Assembly (NCBI GenBank): GCA_905208635.1
Contig: CAJLPX010000002.1
Location: 1 to 64,000 of the forward strand
Source of the DNA: an uncultured Collinsella sp.
Lineage (GTDB): Bacteria > Actinomycetota > Coriobacteriia > Coriobacteriales > Coriobacteriaceae
Direction of reading: 5' to 3'
DNA: 64,000 nucleotides
Shown here: one piece after another, positions 58,350 to 64,000 of the stretch
How positions within the stretch are numbered: position 1 is the first letter of the stretch
How the letters are laid out: each line of letters begins with the position of its first letter
Made by a program: the position numbers and the translations under genes
Notes under the pieces: model-generated
Database searches by the model: none
Told to the model about the DNA's origin: nothing
What the model saw: only the letters and a program-made list of their open reading frames with translations

Positions 58350-58970
58350 TTGATCAGCATGATTCTCGGCCGCAAGATTGGCATGACCCAGGTTTGGGAC
58401 GAGGACGATAACGTCGTTCCCGTCACGGTCATCCAGGCTGGCCCCTGCGCTGTCTCGCAGGTTAAAACTCAGGCAACCGACGGCTATGACGCCGTCCAGA
58501 TCGGTTTCGGCGACATCAAGGCCAAGAACGTGAACAAGCCCATGGCTGGTCACTTCGCCAAGGCTGGCGTCGAGCCTGTCCGCTTCCTTCGTGAGGTCCG
58601 CGTCGAGAACGGCGAGGAGCACAAGGTCGGCGAGGTCGTCACCGTCGCTGATTTCGCTGATGTCGAGAAGGTCGACGTCATCGGTACCTCCAAGGGTAAG
58701 GGCTTCCAGGGTCGCATCAAGCGCTGGGGTCAGCGCCGCGGTCCTATGACGCATGGTTCTCACTTCCAGCGTCACCCCGGTTCTATCGGTCAGTGCGCCT
58801 ATCCTGCGCGCGTCCTCAAGGGCGTCAAGATGGCCGGTCACATGGGTAACGAGCGCGTTACCGTCAAGAACCTTTCCGTTGTCCGCATCGATGCCGAGCA
58901 GAACCTCATCTTGGTCAAGGGCGCTGTCCCGGGTGCCAAGAATGGTCTCGTCGCCATCCGTATGGCCTAA
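58350..58970 (+). CDS. rplC: Ribosomal protein L3
   Basis: 206 residues. MILGRKIGMTQVWDEDDNVVPVTVI and RIKRWGQRRGPMTHGSHFQRHPGSIG are diagnostic. It nucleates 50S assembly. Start TTG 58350 or ATG 58359 (GGGA lies seven bases before TTG). It leads the remaining S10-type operon here because rpsJ is 14 kb upstream. Confidence 0.97.
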   Translation: MISMILGRKIGMTQVWDEDDNVVPVTVIQAGPCAVSQVKTQATDGYDAVQIGFGDIKAKNVNKPMAGHFAKAGVEPVRFLREVRVENGEEHKVGEVVTVADFADVEKVDVIGTSKGKGFQGRIKRWGQRRGPMTHGSHFQRHPGSIGQCAYPARVLKGVKMAGHMGNERVTVKNLSVVRIDAEQNLILVKGAVPGAKNGLVAIRMA

Positions 58971-59016
58971 GGGCCCAGCCCATTTAGCCCAGCGTCATAC
59001 CAAGGAGAACACTTAA

Positions 59017-59643
59017 ATGGCAAAGTTTGAAGTAAAGAACAGCGAGGGCAAGAAGGTCGCCGAGGCCGAGCTCGCCGCTGAGGTGTACGGCATCGAGCCG
59101 AACATCCACGTTATGCACCACATCGTCAAGTGCCAGATGGCCTCTTGGCGTCAGGGCACCCAGTCTGCTAAGGGCCGCTCTGAGGTTTCCGGTGGCGGCA
59201 AGAAGCCTTGGCGTCAGAAGGGCACCGGCCGTGCCCGCCAGGGTTCCATCCGTGCTGCCCAGTGGCGTCACGGTGGCGTTGTCTTCGCCCCCAAGCCCCG
59301 TTCCTACGCTAAGCGTATGAACAACAAGGAGGTCAAGCTGGCTATGCGCTCCGCGCTGTCCGCCAAGCTGGCCGATGGCGAGCTCGTGCTCGTCGACGAC
59401 TACGGCTTCGAGAAGCCTTCCACCAAGGCTGCCGTCGCCATGCTCAAGGCTCTCGGCCTTGAGGGCAAGCGTCTGACCATCATCGTTCGCGATGAGGACG
59501 TCAACGCCTACCTGTCGTTCCGCAACATTCCCAAGACGTTCATCATCACCGCTGACGAGGCCAACACCTACGATCTCGTCAACAACAACGCTGTGCTGAT
59601 GCCCGCCGACATCGCCGCTCACTTCGGGGAGGTGCTTGCATAA
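59017..59643 (+). CDS. rplD: Ribosomal protein L4
   Basis: 208 residues. MHHIVKCQMASWRQGTQSAK and GGGKKPWRQKGTGRARQGSIRAAQWR form the exit-tunnel loop. In E. coli L4 also represses the S10 operon. AAGGAG precedes ATG 59017; rplW begins directly after its stop. Confidence 0.97.
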   Translation: MAKFEVKNSEGKKVAEAELAAEVYGIEPNIHVMHHIVKCQMASWRQGTQSAKGRSEVSGGGKKPWRQKGTGRARQGSIRAAQWRHGGVVFAPKPRSYAKRMNNKEVKLAMRSALSAKLADGELVLVDDYGFEKPSTKAAVAMLKALGLEGKRLTIIVRDEDVNAYLSFRNIPKTFIITADEANTYDLVNNNAVLMPADIAAHFGEVLA

Positions 59644-59931
59644 ATGACCGCCCACGAGATCATCATCCGTCCGATCGTGTCCGAGCGTTCCTTCTCCGGC
59701 ATGGAGCAGAACAAGTACACGTTCGAGGTCGCCAAGGATGCTAACAAGTATCAGATCAAGGACGCTGTCGAGGAGATCTTCGGCGTCAAGGTCGTTCGCG
59801 TGAACACCTTGACGGTCAAGCCCAAGACCAAGCGCGTGCGCTATGTCGCCGGCAAGACCCGTTCTTGGAAGAAGGCCATCGTCACGCTGGCCGAGGGCGA
59901 CACCATCGAGGTCTTTGGCAACCAGGCCTAA
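59644..59931 (+). CDS. rplW: Ribosomal protein L23
   Basis: 95 residues. IIIRPIVSERSFSGMEQNKYTFEV and VNTLTVKPKTKRVRY are typical. It sits at the tunnel exit and docks SRP and trigger factor. The start is adjacent to the rplD stop. Confidence 0.97.
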   Translation: MTAHEIIIRPIVSERSFSGMEQNKYTFEVAKDANKYQIKDAVEEIFGVKVVRVNTLTVKPKTKRVRYVAGKTRSWKKAIVTLAEGDTIEVFGNQA

Positions 59932-59949
59932 GACTCGCTGCTGTTGAGT

Positions 59950-59985
59950 GAGCTCATGCCTCCCAAATAGGGGAGGCGAGAGCTC
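59950..59985 (+). terminator. Hairpin between rplW and rplB
   Basis: GAGCTC-AT-GCCTCC pairs with GGAGGC-GA-GAGCTC, a 12-bp stem with an internal bulge, 18 bases after rplW. There is no T-tract. With the promoter-like motif at 60006 it may mark a break inside the operon. Confidence 0.45.
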
Positions 59986-60005
59986 AAGGTTTCGGGCGTA
60001 TAAAA

Positions 60006-60032
60006 TGGACACGCCCGGAACCGTGTATACGT
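60006..60032 (+). promoter_or_regulatory. GGACACGCCCG motif before rplB, possible internal promoter
   Basis: TGGACACGCCCG, five bases, CGTGTATACG closely matches the segment before rplC at 58141 (GGATACGCCCG ... CGTGTATACT). It lies 79 bases upstream of the rplB start in a 179-bp gap, unusual for ribosomal operons. Confidence 0.5.
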
Positions 60033-60110
60033 CCGGTGTCATCGCACCCGAGGCAGAACCTCGAATCCCTGTCTGCGATGGCTAACGGATTCCTATTGAA
60101 AGGGATTGTA

Positions 60111-60941
60111 ATGGCTGTAAAGCACCTTAAGCCGACCTCCGCTGGTAGGCGTTGGCAGACGATCTCCGATTTCTCTGAGATCACCTGCACCAAGCCCGAG
60201 AAGTCTCTTCTCGAGCCCCTGCCCAAGAAGGCCGGTCGTAACAACAACGGCCGCATCACCACCCGCCACCAGGGCGGCGGCGTGAAGCGTCGTTACCGCG
60301 TGATCGACTTCAAGCGCAACAAGGACGGCGTGCCCGCCAAGGTTGCCACGATCGAGTACGATCCGAACCGTTCCGCTCGCATCGCTCTGCTGCACTACGC
60401 TGACGGTGAGAAGCGCTACATCTTGGCCCCCAAGGGCCTCGAGGTCGGTCAGACCATCATGTCCGGTTCTGACGCCGACATCAAGCCGGGCAACGCTCTG
60501 CCCCTCGCCGACATCCCCGTCGGTACGCTCATCCACGCCGTTGAGTTCCAGCCGGGCAAGGGCGCCGCTATCGCCCGTTCCGCCGGTAACTCCTGCCAGC
60601 TGATGGGTAAGGAGGGCAAGTACGCCATCGTCCGTATGCCTTCCTCCGAGATGCGTCGCATCCTCGTTACCTGCCGCGCCACCGTCGGTGAGGTCGGCAA
60701 CGCCGATCACGCCAACATCGTCATCGGCAAGGCCGGCCGTAAGCGTCACATGAACGTGCGCCCGACCGTCCGCGGTACCGTCATGAACCCTGTCGACCAC
60801 CCGCACGGCGGTGGCGAGGGCAAGAACCACACCTCTGGTCGTCCCTCTGTTACCCCCTGGGGTAAGCCGACGAAGGGCCTTCGTACGCGCAAGAAGAAGA
60901 AGGTCTCGAACCAGCACATCATTCGTCGCCGTAAGAAGTAA
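60111..60941 (+). CDS. rplB: Ribosomal protein L2
   Basis: 276 residues. MAVKHLKPTSAGRRWQTISDF, RHQGGGVKRRYRVIDFKR and the peptidyl-transferase-centre loop NPVDHPHGGGEGKNH are clear. The start was set at ATG 60111 after GAAAGGG; a longer frame from 60036 is not conserved. Confidence 0.97.
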   Translation: MAVKHLKPTSAGRRWQTISDFSEITCTKPEKSLLEPLPKKAGRNNNGRITTRHQGGGVKRRYRVIDFKRNKDGVPAKVATIEYDPNRSARIALLHYADGEKRYILAPKGLEVGQTIMSGSDADIKPGNALPLADIPVGTLIHAVEFQPGKGAAIARSAGNSCQLMGKEGKYAIVRMPSSEMRRILVTCRATVGEVGNADHANIVIGKAGRKRHMNVRPTVRGTVMNPVDHPHGGGEGKNHTSGRPSVTPWGKPTKGLRTRKKKKVSNQHIIRRRKK

Positions 60942-60973
60942 TTTCGGATACCGAGTTTTAGGAGAAAGCACTT

Positions 60974-61234
60974 ATGAGCAGAAGTCTCAAAAAGGGCCCG
61001 TTCGTGGAGACTCGCCTTCTCTCGCGTATCACCGCGATGAACGAGGCTGGCAAGAAGGACGTCGTGAAGACCTGGTCCCGCGCGTCCACCATCTTCCCCG
61101 AGATGGTTGGTCACACCATCGCCGTCCACGACGGCCGCAAGCATGTGCCCGTGTATGTTACCGAGTCCATGGTTGGTCACAAGCTCGGCGAGTTCGCGCC
61201 GACTCGTACGTTCCGTGGCCACAAGGCCAAATAG
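60974..61234 (+). CDS. rpsS: Ribosomal protein S19
   Basis: 86 residues. MSRSLKKGPFVETRLLSRI and WSRASTIFPEMVGHTIAVHDGRKHVPVYV are standard; it ends LGEFAPTRTFRGHKAK. It forms part of the 30S head with S13. AGGAGA precedes the ATG. Confidence 0.97.
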   Translation: MSRSLKKGPFVETRLLSRITAMNEAGKKDVVKTWSRASTIFPEMVGHTIAVHDGRKHVPVYVTESMVGHKLGEFAPTRTFRGHKAK

Positions 61235-61248
61235 GGGGTTAACCGTAA

Positions 61249-61620
61249 ATGGCAACTAAGTCTATTGAAACTGAGGCCACCGAGGTTCGCGCCGTCGCTA
61301 AGTACGTGCGTGTTTCCCCCAGCAAGGCCCGCCTGGTGGTCGATCTGATCCGCCGCAAGCCTGTCGCTCAGGCCTTCGACATCCTCCACTTCTGCGACCG
61401 CGCCGTCGCCGTGGATGTCGAGAAGGTTCTCCGTTCCGCCGTTGCGAACGCCGAGAACAACAACGGTCTGCGTGCCGACAACCTGGTTGTCGCCGCTGCC
61501 TATGTTGACGAGGGTCCGACGCTTAAGCGCATCCGTCCCCGCGCCAAGGGTTCCGCTTCTCGCATTCTGAAGCGTACTTCCCACATCACCGTCGTCGTTG
61601 CTCCTCGAAAGGAGGCGTAA
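61249..61620 (+). CDS. rplV: Ribosomal protein L22
   Basis: 123 residues. VRVSPSKARLVVDLIRRKPV and the tunnel-loop segment LKRIRPRAKGSASRILKRTSHITVVV are typical. The N-terminus has about ten extra residues (MATKSIETEATEV). Confidence 0.97.
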   Translation: MATKSIETEATEVRAVAKYVRVSPSKARLVVDLIRRKPVAQAFDILHFCDRAVAVDVEKVLRSAVANAENNNGLRADNLVVAAAYVDEGPTLKRIRPRAKGSASRILKRTSHITVVVAPRKEA

Positions 61621-61626
61621 AGCTGT

Positions 61627-62337
61627 ATGGGTCAGAAAGTCTACCCCACCGGCTTCCGTCTTGGCATCACCGAGAACTGGCGCTCCCGCTGGTTCGCAGA
61701 GAAGGATTACGCTAAGACCCTCGGTAACGATCTCGAGATCCGCAAGTACCTCGAGAAGCGTCTTTCCCGCGCAGCTGTCTCCCGCGTCGAGATCGAGCGC
61801 GCTGGCGACAAGGTGAAGGTCATCATCCTCACCGCTCGCCCCGGCGTTGTCATCGGTAAGAAGGGTGCCGAGATCGATACCCTCCGCACCGAGCTCGAGA
61901 AGGTCGCTGGCGTCTCCAAGGGCCAGCTCTCCGTCGACGTTGTCGAGATCAAGCGCCCCGAGCTCGACGCCAACCTCGTTGCTCAGTCTATCGCCGAGCA
62001 GCTCGAGGGCCGCGTTGCCTTCCGTCGCGCTATGCGCAAGGCTGTCCAGTCTGCCCGCAAGGCCGGCGCTAAGGGCATCCGTATCCAGTGCTCCGGTCGT
62101 CTCGGCGGTGCCGAGATGGGCCGTCGTGAGTGGTATCGTGAGGGTCGCGTGCCTCTGCACACCCTCCGTGCCAAGATCGACTACGGCACGGCTGTCGCCA
62201 GCACCACCATGGGTGCTTGCGGCGTGAAGGTCTGGATCTACCTGGGCGAGAAGCTCCCGGGCCAGCCTGTTCCCAACCCTGCACTCGAGGGCTCTTCCCG
62301 TCCTCGTCGTCGTAACTCCGAGAGGAGGGGTCAGTAG
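61627..62337 (+). CDS. rpsC: Ribosomal protein S3
   Basis: 236 residues. MGQKVYPTGFRLGITENWRSRW, the KH domain VIIGKKGAEIDTLR (here VVIGKKGAEIDTLRTEL) and SGRLGGAEMGRREWYREGRVPLHTLRA are diagnostic. It lies at the mRNA entry site. Its stop overlaps the GTG start of rplP by one base. Confidence 0.97.
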   Translation: MGQKVYPTGFRLGITENWRSRWFAEKDYAKTLGNDLEIRKYLEKRLSRAAVSRVEIERAGDKVKVIILTARPGVVIGKKGAEIDTLRTELEKVAGVSKGQLSVDVVEIKRPELDANLVAQSIAEQLEGRVAFRRAMRKAVQSARKAGAKGIRIQCSGRLGGAEMGRREWYREGRVPLHTLRAKIDYGTAVASTTMGACGVKVWIYLGEKLPGQPVPNPALEGSSRPRRRNSERRGQ

Positions 62338-62840
62338 TGCTTGCCCCTAAGCGTATTCTTCACCGCAAGGTGCAGCGTGGCTCCATGAAGGGCCAGGCCA
62401 AGGGTAATACCGAGCTGCATTTCGGCGAGTTTGGTATCCAGGCTCTCGAGGCCCATTGGATCACCAACCGTCAGATCGAGGCCGCTCGTATTGCCATGAC
62501 CCGCTACATGAAGCGTGGCGGTCGTGTCTACATCACGATCTTCCCCGATAAGCCTATCACCAAGAAGCCTGCCGAGACTCGCATGGGTTCTGGTAAGGGT
62601 AACCCCGAGGAGTGGGTGGCCGTCGTCAAGCCCGGCCGCATCATGTTCGAGGTCAAGGGCGTGCCCGAGGAGGTCGCTCGCGAGGCTCTGCGTCTTGCAC
62701 AGCACAAGCTTCCCATCAAGACCAAGATTGTTGCTGCTAAGAACGCTGAGCAGCGCATCGAGAAGGAGATGGCTGAGGAGGCCGCTCTCGAGGCCAAGTG
62801 GGCTGCTGAGGACGCCGCCGCCGCCAAGGAGGAGAACTAA
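62337..62840 (+). CDS. rplP: Ribosomal protein L16
   Basis: 167 residues from GTG 62337. MLAPKRILHRKVQRG, GNTELHFGEFGIQALEAHWITNRQIEAARIAMTR and GSGKGNPEEWVAVVKPGRIMFEV are standard. It ends in an Ala/Glu-rich extension of about 30 residues beyond the normal length. Helps position tRNA in the A site. Confidence 0.97.
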   Translation: MLAPKRILHRKVQRGSMKGQAKGNTELHFGEFGIQALEAHWITNRQIEAARIAMTRYMKRGGRVYITIFPDKPITKKPAETRMGSGKGNPEEWVAVVKPGRIMFEVKGVPEEVAREALRLAQHKLPIKTKIVAAKNAEQRIEKEMAEEAALEAKWAAEDAAAAKEEN

Positions 62841-63055
62841 TGAAGCCCGCAGAGATTCGTGAGCTCTCGGACGCTCAGCTCGTTGAGAAGCTGAAGGAAA
62901 TGCGCGCCGAGCTCTTTAACCTTCGTTTCCAGATGGCCACCAGCCAGCTGGACAACACCGCTCGCGTCAACACCGTGAAGAAGGACATCGCTCGCGTCCT
63001 CACGGAGCAGCGCGCCCGCGAGATCGCAGCGGAGAAGTCCGCTGTCGCCGAGTAG
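62840..63055 (+). CDS. rpmC: Ribosomal protein L29
   Basis: 71 residues. KPAEIRELSDAQLVEKLKEMRAELFNLRFQMATSQLDN is the two-helix signature. It lies near the tunnel exit. Its start overlaps the rplP stop by one base. Confidence 0.96.
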   Translation: MKPAEIRELSDAQLVEKLKEMRAELFNLRFQMATSQLDNTARVNTVKKDIARVLTEQRAREIAAEKSAVAE

Positions 63056-63071
63056 GACCTAAGGAGAGAAC

Positions 63072-63332
63072 ATGACTGATTCGCGTAACTCGCGTAAGGT
63101 CCGTACGGGTGTCGTTACCTCCGTCTCCGGTGCCAAGACCATTGTTGTCACCATCACCGAGCGCAAGCGTCACCCCAAGTACGGCAAGATGATGACCAGC
63201 TCCAAGAAGCTGCACGCTCACGACGAGGAGTGCACGGCTGGCGTGGGCGATACCGTCCGCGTTATGGAGACCCGTCCTATGTCCAAGATGAAGCGTTGGC
63301 GCCTCATCGAGGTCGTCGAGCGCGCTAAATAA
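63072..63332 (+). CDS. rpsQ: Ribosomal protein S17
   Basis: 86 residues. RKVRTGVVTSVSGAKTIVVTITERKRHPKYGK and DTVRVMETRPMSKMKRWRLIEVVERAK are typical. Binds 16S helix 11. A 118-bp gap with an inverted repeat (GTATGC/GCATAC) but no clear promoter separates it from rplN. Confidence 0.96.
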   Translation: MTDSRNSRKVRTGVVTSVSGAKTIVVTITERKRHPKYGKMMTSSKKLHAHDEECTAGVGDTVRVMETRPMSKMKRWRLIEVVERAK

Positions 63333-63450
63333 GCAGTCGCTCTTACGACTTGTACGTTTCCGAAGATGTGCGTATGCCTGGCTTGCATACCACGGGCCGT
63401 ATAAAGGCTGCGCACCTCTCTTCGGTTCTTAGTTCGGAGGAACATCTACC

Positions 63451-63819
63451 ATGATTCAGATGCAAACCATGCTGAACGTCGCCGACAACTCCGGCGCTCG
63501 CAAGATTCGCTGCATCAAGGTGCTTGGCGGTTCCAAGCGTCGTTATGCAGGCATCGGCGATGTGTTCATCGGTGCTGTCCAGGAGGCTACCCCTGGCGCC
63601 AACGTCAAGAAGAAGGACGTTGTCCGTTGCGTCGTCGTTCGCACCGTTAAGGAGATCCGCCGCAAGGATGGCTCCTACATTCGCTTTGATGAGAACGCCT
63701 GCGTTGTCATCAACAACGATGGTTCGCCCGTCGGCACCCGTATCTTCGGGCCCGTCGCTCGCGAGCTTCGTGACAAGAAGTACATGAAGATCGTCTCGCT
63801 CGCTCCCGAGACCCTGTAG
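63451..63819 (+). CDS. rplN: Ribosomal protein L14
   Basis: 122 residues. MIQMQTMLNVADNSGARKIRCIKVLGG and GSYIRFDENACVVINNDGSPVGTRIFGPVARELR are diagnostic. It lies at the 30S interface. CGGAGGAA precedes the ATG. Confidence 0.97.
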   Translation: MIQMQTMLNVADNSGARKIRCIKVLGGSKRRYAGIGDVFIGAVQEATPGANVKKKDVVRCVVVRTVKEIRRKDGSYIRFDENACVVINNDGSPVGTRIFGPVARELRDKKYMKIVSLAPETL

Positions 63820-63832
63820 TTAGGGGAGATAT

Positions 63833-64000
63833 ATGTATATCAAGAAGGGCGATAAGGTCCAGGTTCTCTCTGGTAAGGATCGCGGCAAGCAGGGCGTTGT
63901 CCTGCGTGCTCTCCCCGCTGAGAACAAGGTCGTTGTCGAGGGCGTTTCGGTCGTCAAGAAGGCCGTCAAGCCCAACGCTGCCAACCAGCAGGGCGGCATC
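63833..64000 (+). CDS. rplX: Ribosomal protein L24, 5' part (cut by window edge)
   Basis: The first 56 codons are present: MYIKKGDKVQVLSGKDRGK is the KOW motif and GVSVVKKAVKPNAANQQGGI follows. GGGGAGA precedes ATG 63833. It initiates 50S assembly. The gene continues beyond the window. Confidence 0.95.
   Translation, partial: MYIKKGDKVQVLSGKDRGKQGVVLRALPAENKVVVEGVSVVKKAVKPNAANQQGGI

Noticed and set aside
63333..63450. A promoter for rplN in the gap after rpsQ
   Set aside because: The TATAAA in the gap lacks a correctly spaced -35 element, so only an inverted repeat can be stated.

Overview
This window most resembles the chromosome of a Coriobacteriia-type gut actinomycete, Collinsella-like. 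The genes are GC-rich and are fused or ordered in non-standard ways: FeoA-FeoB, AccD-AccA, a fab/acc cluster in Streptococcus-like order, and split ribosomal operons. The organism assignment is inference from gene content; no search was run.

Layout. 1-1605: remains of a leucine biosynthesis operon, with an intact-looking Leu-rich leader peptide followed by a leuA fragment joined to a leuB fragment. 1631-15859 (mostly minus strand): an ECF sigma/anti-sigma-like pair, a phosphoesterase with an unusual ParB-like/BMP fusion, an MscS channel, a three-gene ABC importer, a WYL regulator, asnS, an OafA-type acyltransferase with an SGNH domain, and the PTS IIA protein. 16107-25163 (mostly plus): esterase, small unknown protein, FeoAB, MFS exporter, GH13 enzyme, a DNA glycosylase gene interrupted by a TAG codon, and an aminotransferase. 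25224-44421: rplJL, galU, a low-GC surface-protein gene between two 180-bp direct repeats, rpoBC, a second ECF/anti-sigma-like pair, rpsL-rpsG-fusA-rpsJ. 44538-57890: birA divergent from fabH-acpP-fabK-fabD-fabG-fabF-accB-fabZ-accC-accDA, then a PTS EIIC, a CDF exporter and a phosphatase. 58350-end: rplC-rplD-rplW-rplB-rpsS-rplV-rpsC-rplP-rpmC-rpsQ-rplN-rplX (cut by the window edge).

The genes are mostly housekeeping (transcription, translation, type II fatty acid synthesis). The unusual content lies between them. Five copies of a hairpin with CCTGTCC in the loop sit mostly just after stop codons, and two copies of a second hairpin share that loop with a different stem. Four large nested palindromes have a conserved 64-67 nt core but arms whose sequence differs from copy to copy while staying complementary; three of them stand upstream of ribosomal protein genes. 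Other points worth following are an RpoA-CTD-like domain at the end of RpoC, an arginine at the streptomycin-determining position 88 of S12, paired operator-like repeats between birA and fabH, and a motif shared by the upstream regions of three ribosomal protein genes. No tRNA, rRNA, CRISPR array or transposase gene was seen.
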